Assembly (NCBI GenBank): GCA_025403435.1
Contig: CM046348.1
Span: 11,929,000 to 11,992,999 of the forward strand
Origin: Artocarpus heterophyllus
Lineage: Eukaryota > Streptophyta > Magnoliopsida > Rosales > Moraceae
Reading direction: 5' to 3'
DNA length: 64,000 nucleotides
Positions 48,884 to 62,000 of this stretch are shown here, piece by piece; the first letter of the stretch is position 1, and each line of letters begins with the position of its first letter. Position numbers and translations under genes: made by a program. Under the pieces are notes generated by a model that did not search any database, had not been told where the DNA came from, and worked only from the letters and a program-made list of their open reading frames with translations.

Positions 48884-48938
48884 TTAATTTTTTTAGTTTT
48901 AATTTTAAGATCAAAATGTATAATATTTGTACATCAAG
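48613..48938. other. Intergenic sequence with (AT)n microsatellite
   Basis: No gene is seen. A nearly pure AT dinucleotide run spans about 48847-48880. Confidence 0.7.
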
Positions 48939-49196
48939 AGCATGTTTGGCATGCTGTATTATCACTCCGTATTGTATTATTTAAAAATAATGGAATGTTT
49001 GAAGACATTCATGTATTGTACTATTTAATACGAAATCAAAAATTAATATAATACAAGTCGTGATATTAAATACGACCAAAACCTTTGTATTAGACCGTAT
49101 TGTATAATTTAAACCAAAAATGCATATTAATAAACTAATCAAATATTTTGAAGATATTTAAAATTGACATAGAAGTTGAAGTTTTAGAATAAAATT

Positions 49197-50300
49197 CAAG
49201 ACCGAGGTCTGGGGTCAAAATTCGAGACTGAAGTCGGGGTCAGGATTTAAGATCGGGGTCAAGATTTGAGGACAGAATTTAGGACCACAGTTAGGATCAA
49301 GATTCAAGACTAGGGTCTAAGGTTGGGTCGAAGTCGAGATTCGAGACCAATGTCATGTTCGGGATTCGGGGTCGATGTCAAGATCCAAGACCAAGGTTGG
49401 GATTTAGGACCAGAATTGAGATTGAGATTTGGGACTATGGTCGGAGTCGAGATTCGAGATGAAGGTCAAGGTTGGGATTTGGGGTTTTGAGTGGGAGTCA
49501 AAATCGAGATCAGGATTGGGGTCGGGGTCAGGGTCAGGGTCGGGGTCGAGGTTAGGGTGGAGTCAGGGTTGAGGTCAGGATCAAGATTAAAGATAAGGAT
49601 CGGGGTCGAGATTCAAGACCGATGTTAGGGTCGAGGTTAGGATTCGTGGACTGCATGGTTGAGGTCGAGGTAGGGGTAGGGATTTAGAGCTAAGGGTCGA
49701 GATTGGGAACCAAGCTTAGGGTAGAGATTCAAGACTAGTGTCAGGGAGTTTGGGATTTATGGTCAGGGTTAGGATTAGGGACTGGGGTCGGGGTCGAGAT
49801 TTAGGATTGGGATCGTAGTCAGGGTTGGGGGTTGGGATTCAAGGTTGGGAATTTTTACTAGGGTCAGGGTTGGGGTCGAAATCAAAATTCGAGACAGGGG
49901 TCGCAGTCAGGATTTAGGGTTGGTGTCAGGATTTCGGGTCAGGATCAAGGATCAGGGTCAGGGTCGAGGTTGGGGCTAAGATTTAGGGCCAAAGTCGGGG
50001 TTGGGATTCTGGATTTGGGTCTGGATTCAAGGCCAGGATTTGGGACCAGAGTCAAAGTTGAGGTCGAAGTCAAAATTTGAAACCGAGGTCACGATCGGGA
50101 TTCAAAGTCAGTGTCTAGATTTCAGGTCAAGGTTCAAGACTAGGGTCTAGATTTGAGGTCAGGGTCAGGATTGGAATCGGGGTCAGGGTCAAGATCCAAG
50201 ACCAAGGTTGAGATTCATGCCGTGTTAAGGGTTAAGATTCTAGGCTAGGGTCGAGGTTAGATAAGGATTCAAGGCCAGGGTTGCGGTAGGGGTCGGGTTC
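49197..50300 (+). repeat. G-rich degenerate minisatellite array (GGGTCR type)
   Basis: Units built from GGGTCR and GATTYRRGACY phrases repeat for about 1.1 kb with constant small changes, for example GGGGTCAGGGTCAGGGTC near 49520. Guanine is strongly enriched on the plus strand. Open frames here are products of the repeat and encode low-complexity strings. Confidence 0.9.
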
Positions 50301-51055
50301 CTTGAATCCTGACCCTGACCCTAACCCAACCCTGAATCTTGATCCTGACACTAGTCCCTAATCTGAACCTTAAATCCTGATCCTGACCCGGTCCTGATCT
50401 CGATCCCAATCCTGACCCCAAATCCTGACCACGCCATCGGTCCCAAATCTTGACCCCAAGCTCGGTCCTAAATCCTGACTCGTACTTCGACACCAATCTT
50501 GAATCCTGACCTTGACCTTAACCTTGATTTCAAATCCCACCCTGACACTAGTCTTAAATCTAGACCTCAACCTCGGTCCCAAATCATGTCCCCGACCCTA
50601 ACCCTAACCCTAGTCCTAAATCTCTACCCCGACCTCAGCTTAAAATCTCAAACCCGACACCAATCCTGACCCAAACACCGCTCCCGACTCTGACATTAGT
50701 CTCGAATCCTGGCCCTTATCTTGGCCCCAAATCCCAACCTTGACCCTAATCTCAAATCTTGAATCCTAACCCCGATCTTGATCTCAAATCATGAATCTCA
50801 ACCACGACACTAGTCTCAAATCCCAATCCCGACCTTGAATCCTGACCCTAATCCCAAATTCTATCCCCAACCCCAACCCCAAATCCAACCCCGACCCTAG
50901 TTTCGAATCCCATCCTCGACCCCAACCCCAAATCCCGACCTCAACCCAGTCCCAAATCTCGACCTTGACTTTGGTCTTGAATCTCGACCCCAATCTCGAT
51001 CTCAATTCCCTACCTTGATCCCGAACCTGAATTTCGACCCCAAAACCATAACCCA
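50301..51055 (-). repeat. C-rich array, inverse of the G-rich array
   Basis: The same phrases appear reverse-complemented (CCTGACCCTGACCCTAACCC, TCTCGACCCCAATCTCG) from the switch point at about 50300, so the base skew flips within a few bases. The CCCTAACCCTAACCCTA stretch near 50593 looks telomere-like but is not the plant TTTAGGG array. Confidence 0.9.
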
Positions 51056-51222
51056 AATTTACCATATTTAAAGTTTAAATACTAATACAATATAATACAG
51101 TAGTAAACAAACATTGTATAGTGTAATAAACATATCAATACGGTGCCAAACTAAACAAGTTATTGTATAACACTAATATAATACAATACAATACAATACA
51201 ATAACATATGCTAAACATGTCC

Positions 51223-52304
51223 TTAAATACTAAAAAAGATGGTTATATTTATTATCTAATATATTTTTAGAAATTTTAAAAAAATCATTTCAAAGAAAAA
51301 GAGAGCACAACAATATTAAAAAAAAATTGCGTTACAAATGAATTCTAAATTTCTGGTAATGTTATTTTAAAAAGCATAGATTGAAAGTTATGTATTGTTA
51401 TTAAGATTAGTTTAGTAATTTTAATTATAATAACAGAAGTTGTTGTCAAAAAGTAACCCCTACACTACTTTTTAAATTTTTCTACGGGGTAGTAATTTTT
51501 AGAAACAACTTGACAAAAGCAAAGTTTAACAAATATCTTAAATTGTTGCATATGATTACAAAAGTGAAAAACTCCCTTTAAAAACAATGCCAAACAATGC
51601 CCTTAACCCATTTGTGACTCTTACTTTAGAAGAAGAAAAATAATAAAACTTAATGGACATGAAGAAATAAAAAATTTGGTAAATTTGGATGTCAAGTTTT
51701 GAGTACTGTGATCTTAAGGAGAACATTACAGAATGGTCCGATTATAGTTTTGGGATCTCCACCATAAACCGGAAGTTTTTCATGATGCTTTTTTCATTTT
51801 TTAAATTTTTTTAGAATTGATATTGAATTCAAATCACATGTCGTAGGTTTTATTTTAATTTGTATTCCTTCATTTTTATATACCATTTGATTTTGACCAA
51901 CAGCATTTAAGTGTTCCCCATCGTTGGGGTAAAAAAAAGGTCCCCCCACCATAGAACTTCCATTTTTTCCTTTAGATGTTGGTGTTCACTTTGCTTAAAA
52001 AAAAAAAAACTAAGGAGGATGGAGCAGGGTTGATGCTAGACCAATTAATATGTTATGGCTCATCCTTGGCCTATTGCTGTTCGACCGAGCCCATAATTAA
52101 TTGAGTTGTGGGCAAGGCTATGCTTCATTTACTAATTGTCAAAATATAACATATTATATCAAAAATTGTCAACTAGTTACTTCAATTATAAAAATGTCAA
52201 TAATAATACCCGTAAAAACTATTGCAAACTTAAATAATGGAGTAAATAAAAATAATAATGAATGTTTAAAACAAAAAAGGTAAGAAAAAATAATCACAAA
52301 ATAT

Positions 52305-52352
<48 letters not shown>

Positions 52353-53187
52353 AAGATGAATGCTAATGGCCTCATTATTATACTTCATTTATTTTGAAAA
52401 AAAAAAAAAGGAAACAACCGAAACAAATGAATTAAAAAAAAGGAAATAATCAGAATACATTAATCACTATCATTCATTACACAGAAACTCTACCCAACAA
52501 CCTCTTTCCACCACCCAAAATCTGCAAAAAAAATTTCATTATCAAAATGGATATGAAAATTATCATAAAGAAATAAAACAAACTTGTAATTTGGAATTAT
52601 TCATAATTTTATAGTTTCCTTACTGTAAATAAGAAGTCACTATGAAAAGGAGTGAAAATAATATAAAAATAATATATAACAATGATGCCATGCTCCATTG
52701 CAAAAATAATTAGTTCTAAAATCTGTCAAAAAATTCATTATCAAATCGAATACGAAAATTATAATAAAGAACTAAAGCAACCTATAATTTGGAATTGTTT
52801 CGTGGTTTCATTACTATAAAGAAGTGATTATCAACATGAATAAAAATAGTATAAAAATCATATTTTTAATATGTCAAAACATTTTCATAGTTTCTTGAAA
52901 AGTAAGAAAGAAAATTGTGATTCTTCTTATTCTTCAATGAGCAGAAATAAGTTTAAATATACATTCAGGCTAGTAATTGCAGCATAATTGTTGCCTTTAT
53001 TCTCAGTAATTACTACCTATCATACCGAAATTATCTTCCACTAAACTAGGAAATAAATCTCAATAAAAACAGTAAAATTAGACAATATCCTACCAAATCT
53101 CATAATTAGAAATTAAGCAGCTAAATAAGGTAAGTAACCAACATAATTCCTAAAACCTAGGACTGACTTTATTTGAAATTTCTATAC
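51223..53187. other. AT-rich intergenic sequence with (TA)n microsatellite
   Basis: No gene is recognised. A TA dinucleotide run spans about 52310-52349. Two similar AT-rich stretches near 52520-52640 and 52730-52850 share phrases such as ATTTGGAATTRTT and may be a weak local duplication. Part of 52950-53187 may be the 3' LTR of the neighbouring Copia fragment. Confidence 0.5.
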
Positions 53188-56070
53188 CCCCTCAAGCTAG
53201 GTTGTATATGTTGATCATGCCCTGCTTGTTGGTCAAAACATTAAAGTTAGTCCTAGCAGAGCGTTTGTAAGAATATTTGTACTTTGACAGTCTGTTAGAA
53301 CATAGATCAACTGAACTAACCCTTTTCCTACCTTGTTTAAGATGAAGTGACGGTCTATCTCAATGTGAATTGTCATGTTATGGTTTGCGATGTTTATAGC
53401 ATCCTAATTATCAGAACACAACTTTAGTGGTCTTTAGACTGGAAATTTTAATTCTTCTAATAATCTTTTTAATTGAATTCCTTTACAATTCCCAAGTGCT
53501 AATGCTCTGAGCATTGCTTTTGCACTACTCTTTGAGACTACAGACTCCATTTTACTTCTCCATGTGACAAGGTTTCTCCATACATAAGTACATTAGCAAG
53601 ATGTGGATCTTCGGTCTATAATATCTCTGGCCCAATCAGAATCCAAGTAGAGTTCAACTTCTTTACTTTGAGATTTCTTGTAGGACAACCTTTTTCTTGG
53701 TGTCACCTTGAGGTACCTCGGAATTTTGCTAATAGCCTCCATATGCTCTTCTATTGGAGTATTCATGTATTGGATTACCACACTGACTGAAAAGCCAATA
53801 TTTAGCCGAGTGTGTGAGAGATAAATTAGCTTCCCCATGAGTCTTTGATATCTCCCCTATCACCTAGTGCTCTATCATTAGTAGTTTCAATCTTCTTTGT
53901 TTGGTCCATGGGAGTATCTAATGGTTTACACCCAAGCATTCTGGTTTTTTGTAGTAGATCAAGAATGTATTTGCGTTGAAACATAAAAATTTTGTGTTGT
54001 GACCAAGCCACTTCCATGCTAAGATAGTACTTTAAGTACAACAGGTCCGTGGTGTCGAACTCCTCTGTTAGGAACTCTTTTAATCTGATTAGTTTCGCCT
54101 TGAAGTCACCTGCCAATATAATGTCATCTACATATACAATCAAGATTGTTTTCTTATACTCAATTGAACTTTTAATAAAAAAAAAGTATGATTTGCTTGA
54201 CACTGGGTGTGACCACACTTGGCCACAAATTTGGTGAACCTACCAAACCGAACTCGAGGGGATTGTTTAAGTGTATAAAGGGATTTTCTGAGTTTGCAAA
54301 CCTTTTTGCACTGACCTGATCCTCGAAAACCGGTGGACTTCCATGTACATTTTCTCTTCTAAATACCCCTTGAGAAATGCATTTTAATATTAAGCTAGTG
54401 GAGAGGCCAATCCAAGTTGGTTGCCAATGAGAGAAGAGTTCAGATCGTATTAAGTTTGGCAATGGGAGCAAATATCTCCTAATAGTCAATCCCATAAGAC
54501 TAAGTGTACCCCTTAGCAAAACAATTTGGCCTTGAACCTGTCCACACTTCCATCTGGCTTGTGTTTGGTGGTAAAAATCTATTTGCACCCAACTATTCTC
54601 TTTCCTGTCTGGTGCTCTGAGATCTCCAAGGTTCCATTCTTCTCTAAGGCTCAGATTTCTTCCAATACAGCTTTCCTCCCTTTTGGGACTTTGAGTGCCC
54701 CGTGTATATTGTTTGGGATTTGTATTGTATCAAGGCAAGTGGCAAATGCCTAAAATTAGGGGATAATCTTTCATATGAAACAAAATTATATACTAGATGC
54801 TTACTGCACGATCTCACTCTTTTTCTCAATGCAATGGGCCAATGGAGCTCTTTATTATTAAATTCTCAAAAACAATCTCACTTGAGGAAATTTCACTTGA
54901 CCTTGGATTTGGATTAGGGTCTTGGACGTGCTCCTGATGTGTCAATGGCTTTGCCTCCTACTAACTTTGCACAGGTTGTGTGGGCCGAAGAAGTGAGAAG
55001 CCGGAGCTAGATTGACTTGGACTCTCGACGGTATGATTCATAGGGTCAGTTTCAAAAATAACCATTCTGGAACATACTAAACTAATTGAATAAGTGGGGA
55101 AGGATTTTCATTGTTCTTTATTTCCTAAAACCAAAATTCTTTTGTACTCTGCCCCTGAATTTCTGGTTTGGGGTGGTAAAACTGGTGTTCAAATAAGGTT
55201 ACATCCATGGAATTATATACTTTTCTTGCGACAGGAGAATAGCACTTGTACCCCTTTTGATTTGAAGAATAATCAATGAAGACACACTTTACGGATTTTG
55301 GGTCCAACTTGCTACGATGATGGGAATGAATATATTAAGACTGAGCATCCAAATATTTTTGTGGGAATTAAAGAGATGACTCTTGTGTTTGGAAATGAAT
55401 AGAGAAGGACATGGCATGGTGTTCTGAAGTGAAGGACTCTTGAGGGCATTCTATTGATAAGATATACTGCTGTAAGGACTGTCTCACCCTAAAAATGCTT
55501 TGGTACATAGGTGGTGAACGTTAGTGATCTAGCCACTTCTAAGAAGTGTGTATTTTTCTCTCAGCGATACCATTCTGTTGAAAGGTTTCAACACATGAGG
55601 TTTGATGTATTATTCCCTGACTTGAAAGATAATCTTCTAAGACTGACTCAAAGTATTCTTTAGGATCATATGTTTTCAACACGAATTTCGATTGAAATTG
55701 AGTATGAACCATGGTATTGAAGTTTTTGAATATTTGGTCTGCCTCATATTTTTCTTTCATAGGAAATTTAGGTGAATCTAGTGTGATGATCAACAAATGA
55801 AATAAACCACCTAGTACCTATCAAACTTTTAGCTCTTGATGGTCCCCTACACATCACTATGACTTAATGCAAATAGTTGTGATGGTTTGTAAATCTGACT
55901 CAGATATGAATTACAAGTATGTTTGACAAGTTCACATACTTTACAATGAAAGTGCTTCAAGTTTTTATTGATGAAAAGAGAAGGAAACAACTTTTCTAGA
56001 TACACAAAGTTTGGGTGACCTAGGCAATAGTGCTATAACATAACAAGACACTACATAACTTTTGGAGGTA
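53188..56070 (-). pseudogene. Decayed Ty1-copia fragment
   Basis: On the minus strand, in order: GAG-pre-integrase traces near 56060-55900; an integrase core at 55796-55539 (QQNGIAERK preserved); the integrase end at 55307-55125 (VFIDYSSNQKGYKC); RT at about 54590-53826 with YVDDIILAG; and a connection and RNase H trace at 53838-53593. GCTTGAGGGGG at about 53191-53201 is a polypurine-tract-like end. Gag and the 5' LTR were not found. It differs in sequence from the Copia element in murB, so it is a second lineage. Confidence 0.8.
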
Positions 56071-56130
56071 CTAAAGAGAAGTTAAATACAGGCAGTGGTT
56101 TATTTGCAACGGGTTGTTCTTGTTCTTGTT

Positions 56131-56367
56131 CTACCTCATGTTGTGATTGTCGTGCTTTTGTAGAACTTTTTTTTGGCGTTTCTTTCCCCCTAGATCTTGT
56201 GGAACATGGCTAGGCGCTCGACTCATCTTTGTTGTTGCGACAACTTCAAGTAACCTCTTTGGCCATGCGATGAAGCTTCCGACGGCTTCACCCACAGTTG
56301 TTGCTTCAAACATCGGAATAGGCAATTCAACTATTCTAACTCTAATGGTAATGATGCTAACGTGCAT
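56131..56367 (-). pseudogene. Fragment of a CACTA-transposon accessory protein (DUF8039-like)
   Basis: The reading frame contains ELPIPMFEATTVGEAVGSFI followed by AWPKRLL. This matches the pattern VPxP...TVGxAxGxFVAWPxxLV that I associate with the DUF8039 domain of plant CACTA-encoded proteins. The frame then runs into unrelated sequence and stops. The family assignment is from memory of the motif. Confidence 0.5.
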
Positions 56368-57099
56368 ATTTTTGTCCCCTCAAGATCTTTCATGGACTAT
56401 ATAATTGGAAGACTCTCCATCCATACCTTCTTAAGCACGATAAGTGCACACTCACCATTAATTCTATCGTCAACAAAGAGCCTGCGTACAAAATGTACTT
56501 CCTTTAAGCTACTTACGAGCAAAAGCTACTTTCTTTCTCTCTCTCTCTCTCTCCCCTCTTTTTTTCTCTCTTCTTTTCTTTCATTTCTTTCCTCTATTTC
56601 CTTTTATTACTTTCTCTCTCACGTCTTTATACTTCAAGTAACTTCAAAACTCTCCACCTATGATATTTTCATAAGCATGACAATGCATTCATAAACTCAT
56701 AGCTCAGCAAGTAATTGAGCATGCTAACCATATGTCACTATACATGAAAGACACTAGGCTTCTTTGACACTAATCTATTGTACATGTGTGACAAGTGTCT
56801 TTATGCATGTAGGTCACTTAGCATCTTTTAATAAAAGCCACCTAGCATGATTTGTCGCCCTCTCATGCTAGTCCCTTGGCATTTGTATTCGAGCCACCCA
56901 GCATTTGTGTGCCTTGCTCTGGTTAGTCTCCAATTCAATGTTGACATCTCTTGCTTCGTTAAACAGTCAGTCATAACTTATCTTTTCCACCTCATGTTTA
57001 GACCGATACACCTCACACTCATGTAGCTAAGCTAATAGCTTAAAAATGTTGGATATTATATTTTTCCCTTCTAATCGACTTCATGTCCTGAAATTAAAG
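56368..57099. other. Unassigned intergenic sequence with CT microsatellite
   Basis: A CT-rich tract lies at about 56530-56620, including a pure (CT)n run. The rest holds no recognisable gene. Confidence 0.5.
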
Positions 57100-57885
57100 T
57101 TTTGTTTGGTAGCATGTTTAAAATGATTTTGTTTTGGATAAAAATCTAGAAATGAGAATATTTTGAGAAATGTGTTAGGATTATTTTTGAAATTATGTTT
57201 GGTTAATTTTCTAAGCATTTTTTTGAATAATTTTTTTAGTAAAAGAATTGAAGAAGTCTCTCCTTCTCTTTGGTTGCAACATTGGGGTAGGCTAAGAGGG
57301 GCTGTTATGTTGGAGAAACTCGGCGGGGGAGGGTGGTGATGTGGGGAAGTGTGATATGTTCGGTGCCACAATCAATGACACTTTGGGGCTGAGAGGCTAC
57401 AATCGACGACAATTTGAGGTTGGGAGGCTGTGATCGACAATGCTCTAGGGCCAAGAGGTTGTGGTCATTTGAGATACGATGCTGGGGGTGGCAATCAACA
57501 GAGATCTAGTGCTAGGGGGCACACGACGATGTGCAGTGGGGACTACTACGACGACCACCAGCAGACTCCGACGATGTGCTAAGATGGGTTGCTCCAACGA
57601 TCTGCAAGGGTGGGCTACTCCAACAACTTCCGATGCAATCGGCAATGTGTTGGGAGCTGCTCTTGTGAGGTTGGGATTTGGAGAGTTGAAAAAAAAAAAA
57701 AAAAAAAAACCTACCACTACTTTTGTTCTCAAATTTTGGGGAAAACAAGCTATTTTGGGAATCATTTCCATCCCCACTTTCCCACAATTTTCCAACCAAA
57801 CAAGGTTTTTGAACCATTTTCATTTTTAGTTAATCATTGGGAAATGTTTGGAAACATCCCAAAAACAAAACCAACCACAACCTAA
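57100..57885. mobile_element. Possible non-autonomous DNA element with internal short repeats
   Basis: The edges are similar in inverted orientation (GTTTTGTTTGGTAGCATG on the left; GGTTGGTTTTGTTTTTGGGA on the minus strand at the right). Inside, a unit of about 35 bp around GAGGCTGTGATCGACAATG repeats roughly three times at 57375-57470, followed by a poly-A run near 57690. Short open frames here are low-complexity. Confidence 0.35.
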
Positions 57886-59066
57886 ATAAAATTTTAGATT
57901 TATTGTTACTAATCTATTTCACTATTATTCTTGATCTCCTTAGTGGGAACACCCATCCAATTTTAACGAATAATATTTTCATCCTCAAACATGGTAGTTA
58001 CAAATAATCATGACTTTTTTCCCTACGTACTCGTTCTATGATTGGAAGATAAGAGATAATTGCGTGGTTAGCCTTACTATCATCTTGGAATTGTTAAAGA
58101 TCGAAAGCAAGAGACGGATAAAGATAAAAGGCAAATGATGACTTTGTATGCTAGCCAATAATGTCACGCGTCATGCAAAATTTGCAAACTCAAAAGAAAG
58201 ACCTTTTATTTGCCATAAGGAAGAACTAGACAACAGCAGTTAACATTGATCAACAAAATTTGTTGGGAAAAAAGGAATCGTCATAAAACTCCACTACAGG
58301 TTAGTACTAGTATGTTTCTTCAGCAGCAGATATTGACCAATGAGAATTAAAATTACGCACAGTTCAGTCATATTTAAGGCTGCCTGATCTCCCAAATGTC
58401 CCATGGCAAGATCGCTAAGCCGCTACTTGGGAGTTCCATTAAATTCGGCAAATCAAGAATCGACCAAGAAGTCCCCAATGATTTGATCTTTTCCTTTCCT
58501 GTATTTATGATTACCAACATCCAGGAAAAGAAGTGATGTACATGATGAAATGAACCCATAATAACTGCACAAGAAAGCAGGTTCAATCAGCAAAGAGGCG
58601 GGAAAAAAAATTATCATCATCTTCTTCCCTTCCAACAGAAAAAATGAAGTATAGAGATCCACGCAGTGGTTTCATAGCGGTGAATGGAAACAGTAGCCAT
58701 CATTACAATTTAAGGTACTCTACTCGAGAGACAATGATTTGCATTTACTCATGACTTTCTCTCTAGTCTGCACTCAGTTCAAACACCCCTCTTAACTTTC
58801 AAAACGACAAAACCTACGAAACTTCTGCGGTTCTGCCATAAATTTGGCCAGAAAGACCTCCAAATTCTGCCCTGTTATTCAAATTAGATCAACATTGTAC
58901 ACTTGCCTGTAGCATCTTTTTTTTTTTTTTTTCGCCATGAATACTCGGCTCTTCCAAACTTAAAAGGTCCAGCATTTTCAACACTAATATGAATAATTAC
59001 TACACTATTATAATAAAATTTGGATGAACAAATAGATAAAACCTCGTACCAAAGAATAAACATACT
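57886..59066 (-). other. 3' flank of the ZnT5-like gene
   Basis: The right part may be 3' UTR. No other gene is seen; there is a poly-T run near 58918-58932. Confidence 0.4.
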
Positions 59067-62000
59067 TCAAGTTGGAAGTGAAGACATCTGAACTGGGTCC
59101 TCCAATATTCCATTTGATACATCTGAAGCTGTGGAGGAATCCTTTCTCGAACGTTCCAGAGAAGTTGCCTCATATATCCCTCCAAAATGTGGTTCAAATA
59201 TTTATTGACCAATTATAAGAAATTAATTTAAAAAATTAAAAAAAAAATGCTCTCTCCCTCTAACTGAATAAGATGAGAAAATATTCAATTCATGTCAGAT
59301 GAAAGTGATATGAAATTCATAAGAAGCACCCCTCGACACCAACAAATAATATTTCATGTTTAAGTGAAGTTTCGTTGAACATAAGACCATGACATGCATG
59401 AAGATAACTTTCACCACGATCAGAAATAACATAATGGCAATAGAAAATGCTATAAACATACCAATGCCCAAAATGAAACAGCAAATTAGGAACCCTGCCA
59501 AAGAGAAGTCCATTTTATAAACTATCTCCATCACAATTATGCATCCTCCAGCTACCATTATATGCCTTGGAGAAGAAAAAACCATGTGTAATCTACAAAT
59601 AATAAAAGGACCATCAGATGACAGACAATATGCTCGACGTGTCTTTCTATCTAGAATAAGAGTTTAATGTGAAGAAAAAAATAATAATAAGAACAACATT
59701 AAACATGGAAGGACATTTTATTCCTAATTGTTGTTGCTATTATTGAGCGTTTGTAGAAAGACAATAGACAGAGACTGAGGGATGGGAAACATGATGATGA
59801 CAACAGGGTAGCTTAAGGAGTAAAGAAGACTATTTTAACAAGCATGTTAATTTTTCAACAAATTAATCTAAAAAACTAAAACATACGAAAGAAATGCAAA
59901 AACAATAGTGCAAGAAGGCATTAATTAAACCAATAAACTTTTTCTTTCCTCTTCAACAACGTCCTTATGTTAATCAAAATGTTAAATTTCCATAACCTTT
60001 TCTTTGCTCCCAGTTTAGTCTTATGGTAGCTAAACTATATGAGCTCACTTAGTAGCAGCACTAGTAGATAAAGGTACAAAAACAAAAATGATTGGGTCGA
60101 TAGCAATAGCATGTCGCTTTTACGTGGCAAAAGTCATTCTTGGTATGTCAATGACACCCAAAAAAATGGAAAAGAAATGAGAAAAAATTATTTTGAGTAA
60201 TATGACCCAAGCCCAAGAGTTCAGAGTGCAGGCACCACAACCAAAAATCTGCAAGTAATATGCCAAGTTCCCAACACTGATATTTGTTCTTCAAAGGAAG
60301 AGAAGTGACATAATTATTATTTTTTTGGTCAAATAAACCGAAGAAATTACCATATTAGGATTGACTATTGACCAAGGAGCAAGATTAATAACATTACATG
60401 CTAGAAAGTACAAAACAAAAACATTAACTAAGCATGTAAATACATGGCAGAAAAACTAAAAGCATTTCTATCGAAGCGGCCTCATAAACTTGCTTAAGAT
60501 ACCTCTCCTCTGCAATGCTGTCAATGTAGAATATCAAGACAACTCCAAAAAAAGTGGTGCTCAAGAAAGCCCAAACAGAGAACGGCATCTTTTCACTGCC
60601 ACTTGAAGGTGATCCCTATGCACTCCGATAGAAAAAATGAGATAAATTACAGGAGGAAAAGACAAAAGAGAACTCAAAGAAACACCAACAGAAATAAACG
60701 TTAAACAGGCAACATAGAATCATCTGGAAATGATTCTTGAATTGGAAAATTATGGGAATTTGATATGGCAAAAAATATCATATTATTGAACTTACAATAA
60801 TCATGTCCCACATGGCCACAGGAAATAGGAAACACGTTGCAGAAGCAATAGTTATAGCATGGAGTCGCCTTTTAAGTTGGTTCTGAAAGCAGACCATAGT
60901 TACCAGGAGTAAGCAAAGATATTAACGTTGTTTCCAGTAATAGAAAAACATTTGAAAACATAAGTGGTTTAGGTCATCAATGCATCTAAAAAATGATGCA
61001 AATCTTAATATAGATAAACATCAACACCTTGAGTGAAACACGACGTGCAATCACCCTTCTCAGTGCTGATAAGACTCCAGCAAGGATTGGAACAGCCATC
61101 TCAGTCATACCTAAAACTTCTTCAGTCTGAACCTCAAGATCAGCAGGACTATCCTTGAACGGTGATTTCAAGTTAAGTTCACCATGACAACTCAAGAATG
61201 TGGTCAATTTTAACCAATAATCAAAGGGTGGAGGAAGGAAGAGGATACATGATGATGAAACGCAATAAGCTTGATTAATCACAAAAAATGTACTATATAC
61301 ATGGCTATTTTTCACCAAAAATAATGAAGTAAATGAAGACAAAAGATAGATGATGACTAAACACATTTGAGAAAAGAAGTTACAGCATAAGAAAGGATAT
61401 TGAACGGAGAATATGTTGCCATGGCCCATCCTTGAGATAAGAAATAAAAAGATGTCAACATTGCAACGAGGCCACCAATCTGGTAAAAGAAAAGAAACAG
61501 CCTTTGTGAGATAAGAGAAGAGTATCTCTTATTTTGTATTTTCCAATTACATCATGTTCATGACGTCACCAGACAGTAGAATCACTTAGAGAGTGCTCAA
61601 GTCAAAACTAATGGTCTCAATGGACCTGAAGCAAACAGTCTAAGAAAGTCAAACAACAGGAGAATCATGCATATAGAATAGAAGAACTACCTTCTTCCAA
61701 ACATTGCCCCTTCTACCATACAATACTGCAGATAGTACTCCAAGAACAGCACCAGAATACTCTGACAGTATAGCTCTAATATGAAATGGAAAAATATGAA
61801 TAGAATTAGTTCTTGATAAATAGTAACAGGAACCAATAAAAATTCATATGCTAGTGACATGCTTAAACTTTTCTCATCACAGGTGCATTGTCAATTCAAA
61901 ACTAGCTGAAATATTCCTCTGATGTAAATTAAAAATAAATACTTCACGCATACTAATTTGTTTACGAACTTAATACATATGTAATGATGTTGTTTATAGC

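Larger units (their letters stand above)
48939..51222. mobile_element. Large foldback element enclosing inverted G-rich / C-rich repeat arrays
   Basis: The outer edges are inverted repeats: GCATGTTTGGCATGCTGTAT on the left and, on the minus strand, ACATGTTTAGCATATGTTAT on the right, each followed by ATTGT-type repeats. Inside are the G-rich array and its inverse. The arrangement is that of a foldback or hairpin-forming non-autonomous element that has captured or amplified a minisatellite. It resembles the small element at 6005-6106. No transposase is visible. Confidence 0.6.

Noticed and set aside
50580..50620. Telomere-like CCCTAACCCTAACCC run
   Set aside because: Only about two to three units, embedded in the variable GACCC array, and lacking the plant TTTAGGG unit. 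Not an interstitial telomere of usual form.
49197..51065. Open reading frames of 70-93 codons in the G/C-rich arrays
   Set aside because: They encode monotonous Arg/Gly/Val/Asp-type strings dictated by the repeat unit; they have no start context, no domain and change frame with every unit variation.
56362..56694. 110-codon Ser/Leu/Phe-rich frame
   Set aside because: Driven by the CT microsatellite; no domain.
61387..61400. GT donor after GCT for ZnT5-like exon 5
   Set aside because: It keeps the frame but inserts extra residues and ignores a full U12 donor and branch site. Kept only as the alternative to test.
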